This document shows positions 6,036-11,664 of a stretch of 11,699 nucleotides of DNA, in pieces. The stretch's first letter is position 1, and each line of letters starts with the position of its first letter. This DNA is from an uncultured bacterium (lineage in GTDB: Bacteria; Patescibacteriota; Minisyncoccia; Phycocordibacterales; UBA918). The stretch spans positions 1 to 11,699 of the forward strand of contig CAJWTE010000017.1 of the NCBI GenBank assembly GCA_913046815.1, read 5' to 3'. Below the pieces are notes generated by a model. It was not told the DNA's origin. It saw nothing but the letters and a program-made list of their open reading frames with translations, and searched no databases. The position numbers and the translations under genes were made by a program.

Positions 6036-8036
6036 ATGTCGAAAGAAAAAAAAGCAAGAATAGAAAAACTGCGGTCGTTGATTAGCTATCATCGTTCCAG
6101 GTATCATGATGAAGATGCTCCAGAAATCACAGACGAAGCTTTTGACTCTTTGGTTCGTGAATTGACAGAGCTAGAAGGATCTACTGACGAAACTGTCGGG
6201 TCGGAAGTAAATGTTGTAGGTGGAAGTGTGAGTGAGGCTTTTAATAAAGTACAACACAAGGTGAGGCAGTGGTCATTTGGTAATGTTTTTAACCGCCATG
6301 AATTGATAGAATGGAAAGATAGATTGTATCGCTTCCTAGACACTACTCCAGAGGAAACAGACATCACTTTAGTAGCTGAGCATAAAATAGATGGTTTGAA
6401 AGTGATTCTGACTTACAAAAAAGGAAAGCTAATTCAAGCAGCCACCAGAGGTGATGGAGTTATAGGAGAAGATGTTACCCATACAGTACTTACGATCAAG
6501 GATGTACCTCATAAACTCACAGAAGATCTTGATTTAATTTGTGTTGGAGAAGTTTGGTTGTCGCAAAGGGAATTTGGGCGTGTGAATGTAGATAGGGCAA
6601 ACAAGGGTGAGGACTTGTTTGCTAATCCTCGCAATGCTGCTGCCGGCTCTTTGAGACAGTTGGATCCGGAAATAACCAGAAGTCGCAACCTTTCCACCTT
6701 TGTTTATGATATTGAGTACGTGGCAGGTGTGACTAGGCCGATAACACAAGGTGAAGAATTACAGTTACTGGATAAACTTGGTTTCAATGTCAATCCGCAT
6801 TGGCGGGTATGTAAGGATATTGATGAGATAGAGAGTTACTACAAAAAATGGAGTAAGAAACACGATGCGCTAGGATATGGAGTAGACGGAGTGGTATTAA
6901 AAGTGAACGAAATTAGTATACAAAAGTCTCTCGGTCACACCGCTAAGTCACCTCGCTATGGTGTAGCCTATAAATTTCCGGCAGTGCAAGCCACTACTAT
7001 GGTGGAAGATATACAGTTGCAAGTGGGGCGGACTGGAGTAGTGACGCCAGTCGCGCACCTCAGGCCGGTATTAATTGATGGTTCTACTGTATCTAGGGCC
7101 ACTCTTCATAATGAAGACCAAATTGAAAAATTGGATGTAAGGATTGGAGACACCATCATTTTACAGAAAGCTGGGGATGTAATACCTGAAGTTGTATCGG
7201 TGGTTATGGAGTTACGACCCAAATCCACTAAACCTTATAGATTTCCCAAAAGAGCCGAGGGTTGTGGTGGCGATGGGTCTATTGCACGCATGCCTGGAGA
7301 AGCGGCTTATCGTTGCGTCACATTAGATTCCGATCACCTACAGAAACAGCGATTATATCACTTTGTGTCCAAAGGGGCTTTTAATATAGATGGTATTGGT
7401 CCTCGCATTATTGATTTGTTGTTGGATAAAGGTCTAGTTACTCGTCACTACGATTTATTTACTCTCACAGAGGGTGATTTTTTAAATCTACCAAATTTCA
7501 AAGAACAAGCTGCTAGAAATACTGTCACTGCTATTGCAAAAGCGAGAATAGTAACTTTAGATAAGTTACTAGTCTCGCTATCTATAGATGGTGTAGGGGA
7601 AGAAACAGCCAGGGTTTTAGCAGATAGGTTTGGTAGTCTAGAAAATATTTGTAGAGCATCGGCAGAAGAACTCTCAACTGTGTATGGGATTGGGGGTGTG
7701 GTAGGTGAAGCATTATATGAATGGCTAAACCAACCACAGAATAAAGAAAATTTGAATAAATTACTCCTATATATAGAGGTATTGGGAACAGAGTCAATGA
7801 CTGAGGCTACATTAACTGGACTAACCTTGGTCTTTACTGGCACTCTCCCCACTCTGGGGCGTGACGAAGCGAAGGACTTGGCTCGTGCCCATGGCGCCAA
7901 GGTTTCCAGTAGTGTATCCAGGCAGACTGACTTTGTGGTAGTAGGTACCGATGCAGGTTCAAAAGCTGAAAAAGCTTTGGAAATAGGGGTAAAAACCATA
8001 AGCGAAGCGGAGTTTCTAGCGATGACGAAGACTTAA
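6036..8036 (+). CDS. ligA: NAD-dependent DNA ligase LigA
   Basis: Seals nicks in DNA using NAD+, for lagging-strand joining and repair. At 666 residues it is full length with the complete domain order: Ia NAD-binding helices (YHDEDAPEITDEAFD, 23-37); adenylation domain with nucleophile K117 in KIDG (117-120), ATRGDGVIGEDVT (136-148), YGVDGVV (281-287) and YKFPA (312-316); OB fold (about 320-400); zinc-finger region (about 405-440); helix-hairpin-helix repeats (about 446-590); BRCT (about 593-666, LVFTGTLP and GSKAEKALEIG). The odd part is the zinc finger. Only C410 and C427 of the usual four cysteines are present. The expected first ligand is A407, and the fourth falls in LDSDH, where H434 might substitute. 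The start ATG follows an additional in-frame TAG (TAGTATG) 9 bases after the upstream gene's TAA stop. There is no Shine-Dalgarno. Confidence 0.96.
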   Translation: MSKEKKARIEKLRSLISYHRSRYHDEDAPEITDEAFDSLVRELTELEGSTDETVGSEVNVVGGSVSEAFNKVQHKVRQWSFGNVFNRHELIEWKDRLYRFLDTTPEETDITLVAEHKIDGLKVILTYKKGKLIQAATRGDGVIGEDVTHTVLTIKDVPHKLTEDLDLICVGEVWLSQREFGRVNVDRANKGEDLFANPRNAAAGSLRQLDPEITRSRNLSTFVYDIEYVAGVTRPITQGEELQLLDKLGFNVNPHWRVCKDIDEIESYYKKWSKKHDALGYGVDGVVLKVNEISIQKSLGHTAKSPRYGVAYKFPAVQATTMVEDIQLQVGRTGVVTPVAHLRPVLIDGSTVSRATLHNEDQIEKLDVRIGDTIILQKAGDVIPEVVSVVMELRPKSTKPYRFPKRAEGCGGDGSIARMPGEAAYRCVTLDSDHLQKQRLYHFVSKGAFNIDGIGPRIIDLLLDKGLVTRHYDLFTLTEGDFLNLPNFKEQAARNTVTAIAKARIVTLDKLLVSLSIDGVGEETARVLADRFGSLENICRASAEELSTVYGIGGVVGEALYEWLNQPQNKENLNKLLLYIEVLGTESMTEATLTGLTLVFTGTLPTLGRDEAKDLARAHGAKVSSSVSRQTDFVVVGTDAGSKAEKALEIGVKTISEAEFLAMTKT

Positions 8037-8051
8037 TGCTATGATTCGGCC
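8037..8051 (+). promoter_or_regulatory. Extended -10 promoter, leaderless gatC start
   Basis: TGCTATGAT (8037-8045) is an extended -10 (TGn plus TATGAT) ending exactly 6 bases before the gatC ATG at 8052, the same geometry as at pilD. Transcription would begin at or next to the A of ATG. No Shine-Dalgarno is present, and the gap after the ligA stop is only 15 bases. Confidence 0.55.
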
Positions 8052-8345
8052 ATGACAAAAGAGGAGATAAAACACCTGGGACATCTATCTCGAATCAAAC
8101 TCGACGATGCACAAGTCGAAAAATTCAATATAGAAATAGACGCAGTTTTAGAGTACGTTAGTCAAATAAACGAAATTGTTGCTGAGGGCGAGTTGACTAA
8201 GACAGTTGGGCCGGTACAGAACATTTTTCGGGAAGATGTGATAACTAATGAGCCCGGAAGTTATACCGAAGTGCTTTTAGACGAAATGCCGGAGAAGGAA
8301 GGAGATCTCTTAAAAGTAAAAAAGATTCTTAACCCTGAGGAGTAG
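8052..8345 (+). CDS. gatC: Asp-tRNA(Asn)/Glu-tRNA(Gln) amidotransferase subunit C
   Basis: Small stabilising subunit of the GatCAB complex, which converts mischarged Glu-tRNA(Gln) and/or Asp-tRNA(Asn) to the amide form. At 97 residues it has the typical length and motifs: an N-terminal helix with HLGHLSRIKLDD (8-19), an amphipathic helix with ILEY-type sequence (AVLEYVSQINEI, 31-42) and the conserved NIFREDVI (57-64) that wraps around GatA. gatA follows with one base between stop and start. gatB is absent from the window. Whether the complex serves Gln, Asn or both cannot be told from this sequence. Confidence 0.95.
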   Translation: MTKEEIKHLGHLSRIKLDDAQVEKFNIEIDAVLEYVSQINEIVAEGELTKTVGPVQNIFREDVITNEPGSYTEVLLDEMPEKEGDLLKVKKILNPEE

Positions 8346-8346
8346 T

Positions 8347-9756
8347 ATGACAGTTAGAGAACTAAGAGATAAATATTTAAGTGGGGAAGTCAGTCCCGTG
8401 ACTGTGATCAAGGAGTCTTTAGGTTTGATAAATGATAAAGATGAAGAGATTCATGCCTATTTAGATGTTTATGAAAACGCCCTAGAAGAGGCTGTTAAGG
8501 CGGAAGAATGTTTGTCTATAGATAAAGATGACACACCACCTCTCACCGGCATACCAATTGCTATCAAGAATAATATTCTTTACAAAGCCCATAAGGCCAC
8601 TGGTGGTTCCAAGATCTTAGAAAACTATACAGCTACCTATAACGCCACCATAGTGGATAAACTAAAGAAAGCCGGAGCCATTATTGTTGGCAGTACGAAT
8701 ATGGATGAATTTGCTATGGGTTCGTCTACTGAGAACTCGGCTTTTGGACCTACCAAAAACCCGACAGATATTACTCGAGTACCTGGGGGCTCTTCTGGTG
8801 GTTCTGCTGCTGCGGTAGCAATGGGCTCAGTGCCAGTAGCAATTGGTACTGACACGGGGGGGTCTATACGTCAACCGGCTAGTTACTGCGGTTTGGTCGG
8901 ATTTAAGCCTACTTATGGTGCAGTATCGCGATACGGATTGATGGCTATGGGTTCATCACTCGACCAGGCAGGTCCTCTTACTAACACGGTGACAGATGCA
9001 GAATTGGTGCATAACGTTATAGCAGGACAAGACAATATGGATATGACAACTATTTCTAATGATACTTATCCAAAGGTTGAGGAGAAAGACAAGTATACAA
9101 TCGGAGTGCCTCGCGATTTTTTGGCGAGCGGAATCGATGAGGATGTATTGGGAGCTTTTGAGTCACATTTAGAAGATTTGCGTTTGGCTGGACACGATGT
9201 AGTAGATGTAAAACTACCACTATTTGCTAAAGGATTAGCTGCCTACTATGTAGTGATGCCAGCAGAAGTCTCTTCCAACTTGGCACGCTATGATGGTATT
9301 CGCTATGGCTCTAGAGTTGATGGCGAAGATTTGTTAGCAGTTTATGAGAATTCACGGGGTGAAGGCTTCGGTGATGAGGTTAAACGACGAATATTACTTG
9401 GTACCTACGTGCTATCTTCAGGCTATTACGATGCTTATTATGGCAAAGCAGAAGCAGTTAGGCAGCTGATGCGAGAGGAGTTGAACCAAGTCTTTACTGA
9501 GATAGATATCATCGCTACTCCAACTGCCCCTACACCAGCTTTCAAGTTTGGCGCACAAAAAGATCCTCTTTCTATGTATAAACAAGATATTTTCACTGTA
9601 CCAGTCAATTTGACTGGAGTGCCAGCTATTTCTATTCCTGCCAAATCTGTTGAGCGTGAAGGAAAGTCACTGCCAGTTGGGGTACAATATATAGCACCAC
9701 ATGCTGGGGAAGTGCGATTGTTCGATTTGGGAAAAAGAATGCATGACCAAGTATAG
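8347..9756 (+). CDS. gatA: Asp-tRNA(Asn)/Glu-tRNA(Gln) amidotransferase subunit A
   Basis: Glutaminase subunit of GatCAB. It hydrolyses glutamine and channels ammonia to the GatB active site. The protein has 469 residues, slightly shorter than the roughly 485 common in the family but complete. The amidase-signature triad is intact: K74 (IAIKNN), S149 in GGSSGGSAAAVA and S173 in GTDTGGSIRQPA, with the same spacing (75 and 24) as the well-studied staphylococcal enzyme. Further signatures are GSTNMDEFAMGSSTENSAFG (115-134) and a C-terminal DIFTVPVNLTGVPAISIP. Its ATG is joined to gatC as TAGTATG, here with GAGGAG four bases upstream of that context's ATG, the best Shine-Dalgarno in the window. 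Confidence 0.97.
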   Translation: MTVRELRDKYLSGEVSPVTVIKESLGLINDKDEEIHAYLDVYENALEEAVKAEECLSIDKDDTPPLTGIPIAIKNNILYKAHKATGGSKILENYTATYNATIVDKLKKAGAIIVGSTNMDEFAMGSSTENSAFGPTKNPTDITRVPGGSSGGSAAAVAMGSVPVAIGTDTGGSIRQPASYCGLVGFKPTYGAVSRYGLMAMGSSLDQAGPLTNTVTDAELVHNVIAGQDNMDMTTISNDTYPKVEEKDKYTIGVPRDFLASGIDEDVLGAFESHLEDLRLAGHDVVDVKLPLFAKGLAAYYVVMPAEVSSNLARYDGIRYGSRVDGEDLLAVYENSRGEGFGDEVKRRILLGTYVLSSGYYDAYYGKAEAVRQLMREELNQVFTEIDIIATPTAPTPAFKFGAQKDPLSMYKQDIFTVPVNLTGVPAISIPAKSVEREGKSLPVGVQYIAPHAGEVRLFDLGKRMHDQV

Positions 9757-9764
9757 GTATATCT

Positions 9765-10367
9765 ATGCCAGACCAAAACGATATAGTATTTAGTCAGAAT
9801 AGTATTGATATAGTAGCTGTATTCAAAGCCGTACTGAAAGCAGTTGGGTTTGACGATCTGGGCTTCAGTTCTGTATTGAGTTTTGTCAACACCACCTGGG
9901 ATATTTTTGTGATTCTATCTTTCTTGCTAGCCGCCCTACTTTTATTTGGTTTTATCTATGCATCCTTACGCTTCAATGAATTATCTGCAATACAGGTAGA
10001 GGAGATAAAAAAGCTAGAGGAAATGTATAAAAGTATGTATGGTGCCGGTACACAAAATAGTCGTATTATCGATGTAGAAACACACATCAGCAGTTCCAAT
10101 CCTAATGATTGGAAGTTGGCTATTATCGAAGCAGACATTATTCTTGAAAAAATCTTAGATAATTCGGGCTACGCGGGCATCACTATAGGCGATAAATTAA
10201 AAAGTGCTTCTCCAACTCAATTTTCTACTCTTGACGACGCATGGGAAGCACACAAGGTTCGTAATCGTATAGCTCACGAAGGTGGTGACTTTGTACTGAC
10301 TAGAAAACTAGCTCAAGACACAATCCAGAGATATAAAAGAGTTTTTGCGGAGTTTGGAGAAGTGTAA
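9765..10367 (+). CDS. Single-pass membrane protein with HEPN-like cytoplasmic domain
   Basis: I do not recognise a named family with certainty. The 200-residue protein has a hydrophilic N-terminus with two amphipathic stretches (about 13-43), one strong membrane helix (about 46-68, DIFVILSFLLAALLLFGFIYA), a charged juxtamembrane/coiled segment (72-92, NELSAIQVEEIKKLEEMYKSM), then an all-helical domain (115-200). That domain has NDWKLAIIEADIILEKIL, LDDAWEAHKVRNRIAHEGG and a final helix. R166-NRIA-H171 fits the R-x4-6-H signature of HEPN domains, many of which are RNases or nucleotide-binding helical bundles; its position at the start of a late helix is also as expected. The topology is inferred to be N-out or re-entrant with the HEPN part in the cytoplasm. 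No antitoxin-like partner is adjacent. I believe similar proteins recur in Patescibacteria, but cannot search. Catalytic activity is not established. Confidence 0.75.
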   Translation: MPDQNDIVFSQNSIDIVAVFKAVLKAVGFDDLGFSSVLSFVNTTWDIFVILSFLLAALLLFGFIYASLRFNELSAIQVEEIKKLEEMYKSMYGAGTQNSRIIDVETHISSSNPNDWKLAIIEADIILEKILDNSGYAGITIGDKLKSASPTQFSTLDDAWEAHKVRNRIAHEGGDFVLTRKLAQDTIQRYKRVFAEFGEV

Positions 10368-10396
10368 TTGCTTTCAAAAGATAATTATTGTATAGT
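10368..10396 (+). promoter_or_regulatory. Promoter of the initiator tRNA / nucleotidyltransferase transcript
   Basis: TTGCTT (10368-10373) and TATAGT (10391-10396) are separated by the optimal 17 bases, the best two-box promoter in the window. The predicted start is near 10403, about 9 bases before the mature tRNA 5' end. The -35 begins immediately after the HEPN-like gene's TAA. The second tRNA also uses a TATAGT -10. Confidence 0.75.
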
Positions 10397-10411
10397 CTCC
10401 CTACCTCAGAC

Positions 10412-10482
10412 AGCGGGGTGGAGAAGTGGTATCTCGGGAGGCTCATAACCTCCAGACCCCGGTTCAAGTCCGGGCCCCGCAA
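10412..10482 (+). tRNA. Initiator tRNA-Met (CAT)
   Basis: Complete cloverleaf of 71 nt to the discriminator, CCA not encoded. Initiator hallmarks are present: A1 and A72 do not pair, and the D-stem has A11-U24. Stems are GCGGGG/CCCCGC (acceptor 2-7), GAGA/TCTC (D), GGAGG/CCTCC (anticodon, loop CTCATAA) and CCCGG/CCGGG (T, loop TTCAAGT), with a 4-base variable loop AGAC. The bottom of the anticodon stem reads A29-U41, G30-C40, G31-C39 rather than the usual three G-C pairs. The next gene's ATG is only four bases from A73. Confidence 0.93.
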
Positions 10483-10486
10483 CAAA

Positions 10487-11158
10487 ATGCAATGTGTAAT
10501 TCTAGCCGGTGGAAAAGGTACTAGATTACGCCCGTTAACAGACAGCTGTCCCAAACCTCTGGTAAAGGTGGCTCAGAAACCTTTGCTAGATCATATAGTT
10601 TCCAGCCTACCTAGTGCTATAGACGAGATTATAGTTGTGGTCGGCTACTTAGGTGACCAAATCAAAGAACATTGTGGTAATAAATTTTTTGGTCGTAAAG
10701 TTACCTACGTTGAGCAAGAAGAACAAAAGGGTACGGGCCACGCTTTGTGGTTGTGTAAAGATTTGGTTAAAGGACGCTTCTTATATATGTTCGCGGATGA
10801 TATTCACGGTGAAAAAGATCTGCTACGAGTCACTTCTTTTACTAGGAGTATGTTGGTCTATCCGACCAAGACACCGGAAAGATTTGGTATTGTGGTACGC
10901 AATCCAGATGGAACTCTTGGAGAATTTATAGAAAAGCCAAAACACGCACCCTCAAACTTGGCTTCGACAGGCGTTTTTGTGTTGGATGAACACATATTTG
11001 AGTATCCACCTACAAAAGAACAGAACGGGGAATTTTATCACACAGACATGATAGTAGAGTATGCTAAACAGTATCCAATTGCAGTGGTGGAGCAGGAGAC
11101 ATGGATACCGATTGGTTACCAAGAAGATATAGAGAGAGCAGAAAAGTTGTTGAGTTAG
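10487..11158 (+). CDS. Sugar-1-phosphate nucleotidyltransferase
   Basis: Transfers an NMP from an NTP to a hexose-1-phosphate to make an activated sugar for surface polysaccharide or glycan synthesis. The 223-residue protein has the NTP-transferase signature LAGGKGTRLRPLT (6-18) with PKP (22-24), EEQKGTGHAL (78-87) at the base-binding loop, FADD (102-105) near the metal site, EKP (149-151) and TGVFVLD (161-167). It lacks a C-terminal acyltransferase or beta-helix domain, so it is a minimal catalytic-domain enzyme. The Q-x-GTGHA loop resembles GlmU-type uridylyltransferases, but thymidylyl- or guanylyltransferase activity cannot be excluded. I take ATG 10487 as the start because it encodes the family N-terminus; frame upstream of it runs through the tRNA gene. 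It shares the tRNA promoter, and its mRNA would be released by tRNA 3' processing with a leader of about 4 bases. Confidence 0.9.
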   Translation: MQCVILAGGKGTRLRPLTDSCPKPLVKVAQKPLLDHIVSSLPSAIDEIIVVVGYLGDQIKEHCGNKFFGRKVTYVEQEEQKGTGHALWLCKDLVKGRFLYMFADDIHGEKDLLRVTSFTRSMLVYPTKTPERFGIVVRNPDGTLGEFIEKPKHAPSNLASTGVFVLDEHIFEYPPTKEQNGEFYHTDMIVEYAKQYPIAVVEQETWIPIGYQEDIERAEKLLS

Positions 11159-11180
11159 AGAATTGCGGATAAGTTTTAAA

Positions 11181-11186
11181 TATAGT
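11181..11186 (+). promoter_or_regulatory. Candidate -10 (TATAGT) for the second tRNA
   Basis: TATAGT, identical to the -10 of the initiator tRNA promoter, lies 21 bases before the mature tRNA 5' end. No clear -35 is seen at 17 bases (the hexamer is GAGAAT). Confidence 0.5.
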
Positions 11187-11207
11187 AGTCTTTTCATCAC
11201 TAACTAT

Positions 11208-11282
11208 GTCGATGTAGCTCAGTTGGTTAGTAGCGCCGCACTCATAAAGCGGAGGTCGGAGGTTCAAATCCTCCCATCGACA
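11208..11282 (+). tRNA. tRNA with CAT anticodon (elongator Met or Ile-lysidine)
   Basis: Acceptor GTCGATG/CATCGAC with A73, T-arm GGAGG/CCTCC with loop TTCAAAT, anticodon loop CTCATAA, variable loop AGGTC; CCA not encoded. G1-C72 pairing excludes the initiator role. Two oddities: the D-arm has an extra T (TTAGTAGC where TTAGAGC is usual), leaving C13 opposite T22, and the anticodon stem CCGCA/AGCGG closes on an A31-A39 mismatch. The anticodon alone cannot separate elongator Met from Ile decoded through lysidine. It may be functional but imperfect. Confidence 0.85.
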
Positions 11283-11428
11283 CAAGCAGGAATTTGCCCT
11301 TTGTTGTAAAAGTGTATATACTCTTGCCACTACTTTTTGTAGTAAAGAAACTAGCGGAGGTGAGAAAAATCTTTCCTCTGTTAGCTCTTAAGATAAATAT
11401 AAACTTCGTTTGTGTTTTTTCACTTACT
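11283..11428 (+). promoter_or_regulatory. Spacer between tRNAs with weak tRNA-Asp promoter
   Basis: No gene is seen in this 146-base spacer; an open frame from 11294 runs into tRNA-Asp and is spurious. A TATAAA at 11398-11403, with start predicted near 11410, could serve tRNA-Asp, but the -35 is poor. A small hairpin ACTAC/GTAGT with a T5 loop lies at about 11328-11342. Confidence 0.35.
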
Positions 11429-11502
11429 GCGGTGGTAGCTCAACTGGTTAGAGCACCCGCCTGTCACGCGGGAGGTTGCGGGTTCAAGTCCCGTCTACCG
11501 CG
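11429..11502 (+). tRNA. tRNA-Asp (GTC)
   Basis: Complete cloverleaf of 74 nt: acceptor GCGGTGG/CTACCGC (one G-U pair), D-arm GCTC/GAGC, anticodon arm CCCGC-CTGTCAC-GCGGG, T-arm GCGGG-TTCAAGT-CCCGT, and discriminator G73, the identity base for tRNA-Asp. CCA is not encoded. Its last 21 bases (11482-11502) are the start of the 55-bp direct repeat. Confidence 0.96.
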
Positions 11503-11536
11503 CAGTTAACAAAATCGCCCGAGGAGGGCGATTTTG
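11482..11536. repeat. 55-bp direct repeat, copy 1 (tRNA-Asp 3' end + terminator)
   Basis: Identical to 11645-11699. It starts at the last base of the 5' T-stem strand of tRNA-Asp, includes the T-loop, 3' T-stem and 3' acceptor strand, and runs to the end of the terminator. The base before the repeat differs between copies (G against T), so the left boundary is exact. The layout resembles a tRNA-type attachment site. Confidence 0.95.
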
Positions 11537-11537
11537 T
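11509..11537 (+). terminator. Strong Rho-independent terminator after tRNA-Asp
   Basis: A 12-bp perfect stem, ACAAAATCGCCC/GGGCGATTTTGT, with loop GAGGA, beginning 7 bases after the tRNA. The T-rich right arm serves as the U-tract, and the symmetrical A/T ends make it usable in both directions. It is repeated at the right end of the window. Confidence 0.88.
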
Positions 11538-11544
11538 GTTACGA

Positions 11545-11664
11545 GCGAGTAGACAAAACAGTGTTAAGACACTGTTTTGGAAGGACTTGAAAAGGTTGCC
11601 AAGGATTTTATAAAAATCCTGACAACCTGTACTGAACATGTAATGTTCAAGTCCCGTCTACCGC
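11545..11664. other. Multi-hairpin element with an interrupted inverted tRNA-Asp 3' end
   Basis: Nested pairing is visible. The outer stem is GCG(a)GTAGAC (11545-11554) with GTCTACCGC (11656-11664), one bulged A. Side hairpin AAAACAGTGT/ACACTGTTTT is at 11555-11578. Stem GGACTTGAA (11583-11591) pairs with TTCAAGTCC (11646-11654). An inner long hairpin, AGGTTG...CAACCT around AGGATTTT/AAAATCCT, is at 11593-11628. A small hairpin GAACAT/ATGTTC (11634-11648) competes with the second long-range stem. The right-hand partners are the tRNA-Asp 3' end in repeat copy 2. No ORF of note is present. Identity is unknown: a structured RNA, a small non-autonomous element or a single-strand recombination site are all possible. 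Confidence 0.6.

Noticed and set aside
7448..7999. 183-codon open frame on the minus strand within ligA
   Set aside because: It is antisense to the well-supported ligA HhH/BRCT coding region and has a low-complexity Ser/Thr/Pro-rich shadow composition.
10388..10486. N-terminal extension of the nucleotidyltransferase from an earlier start
   Set aside because: The extension would be translated from the initiator tRNA sequence; the family N-terminus begins at 10487.
11294..11509. 71-codon open frame running into tRNA-Asp
   Set aside because: It reads through the whole tRNA gene, its predicted product is unlike any protein I know, and no initiation signal is seen.
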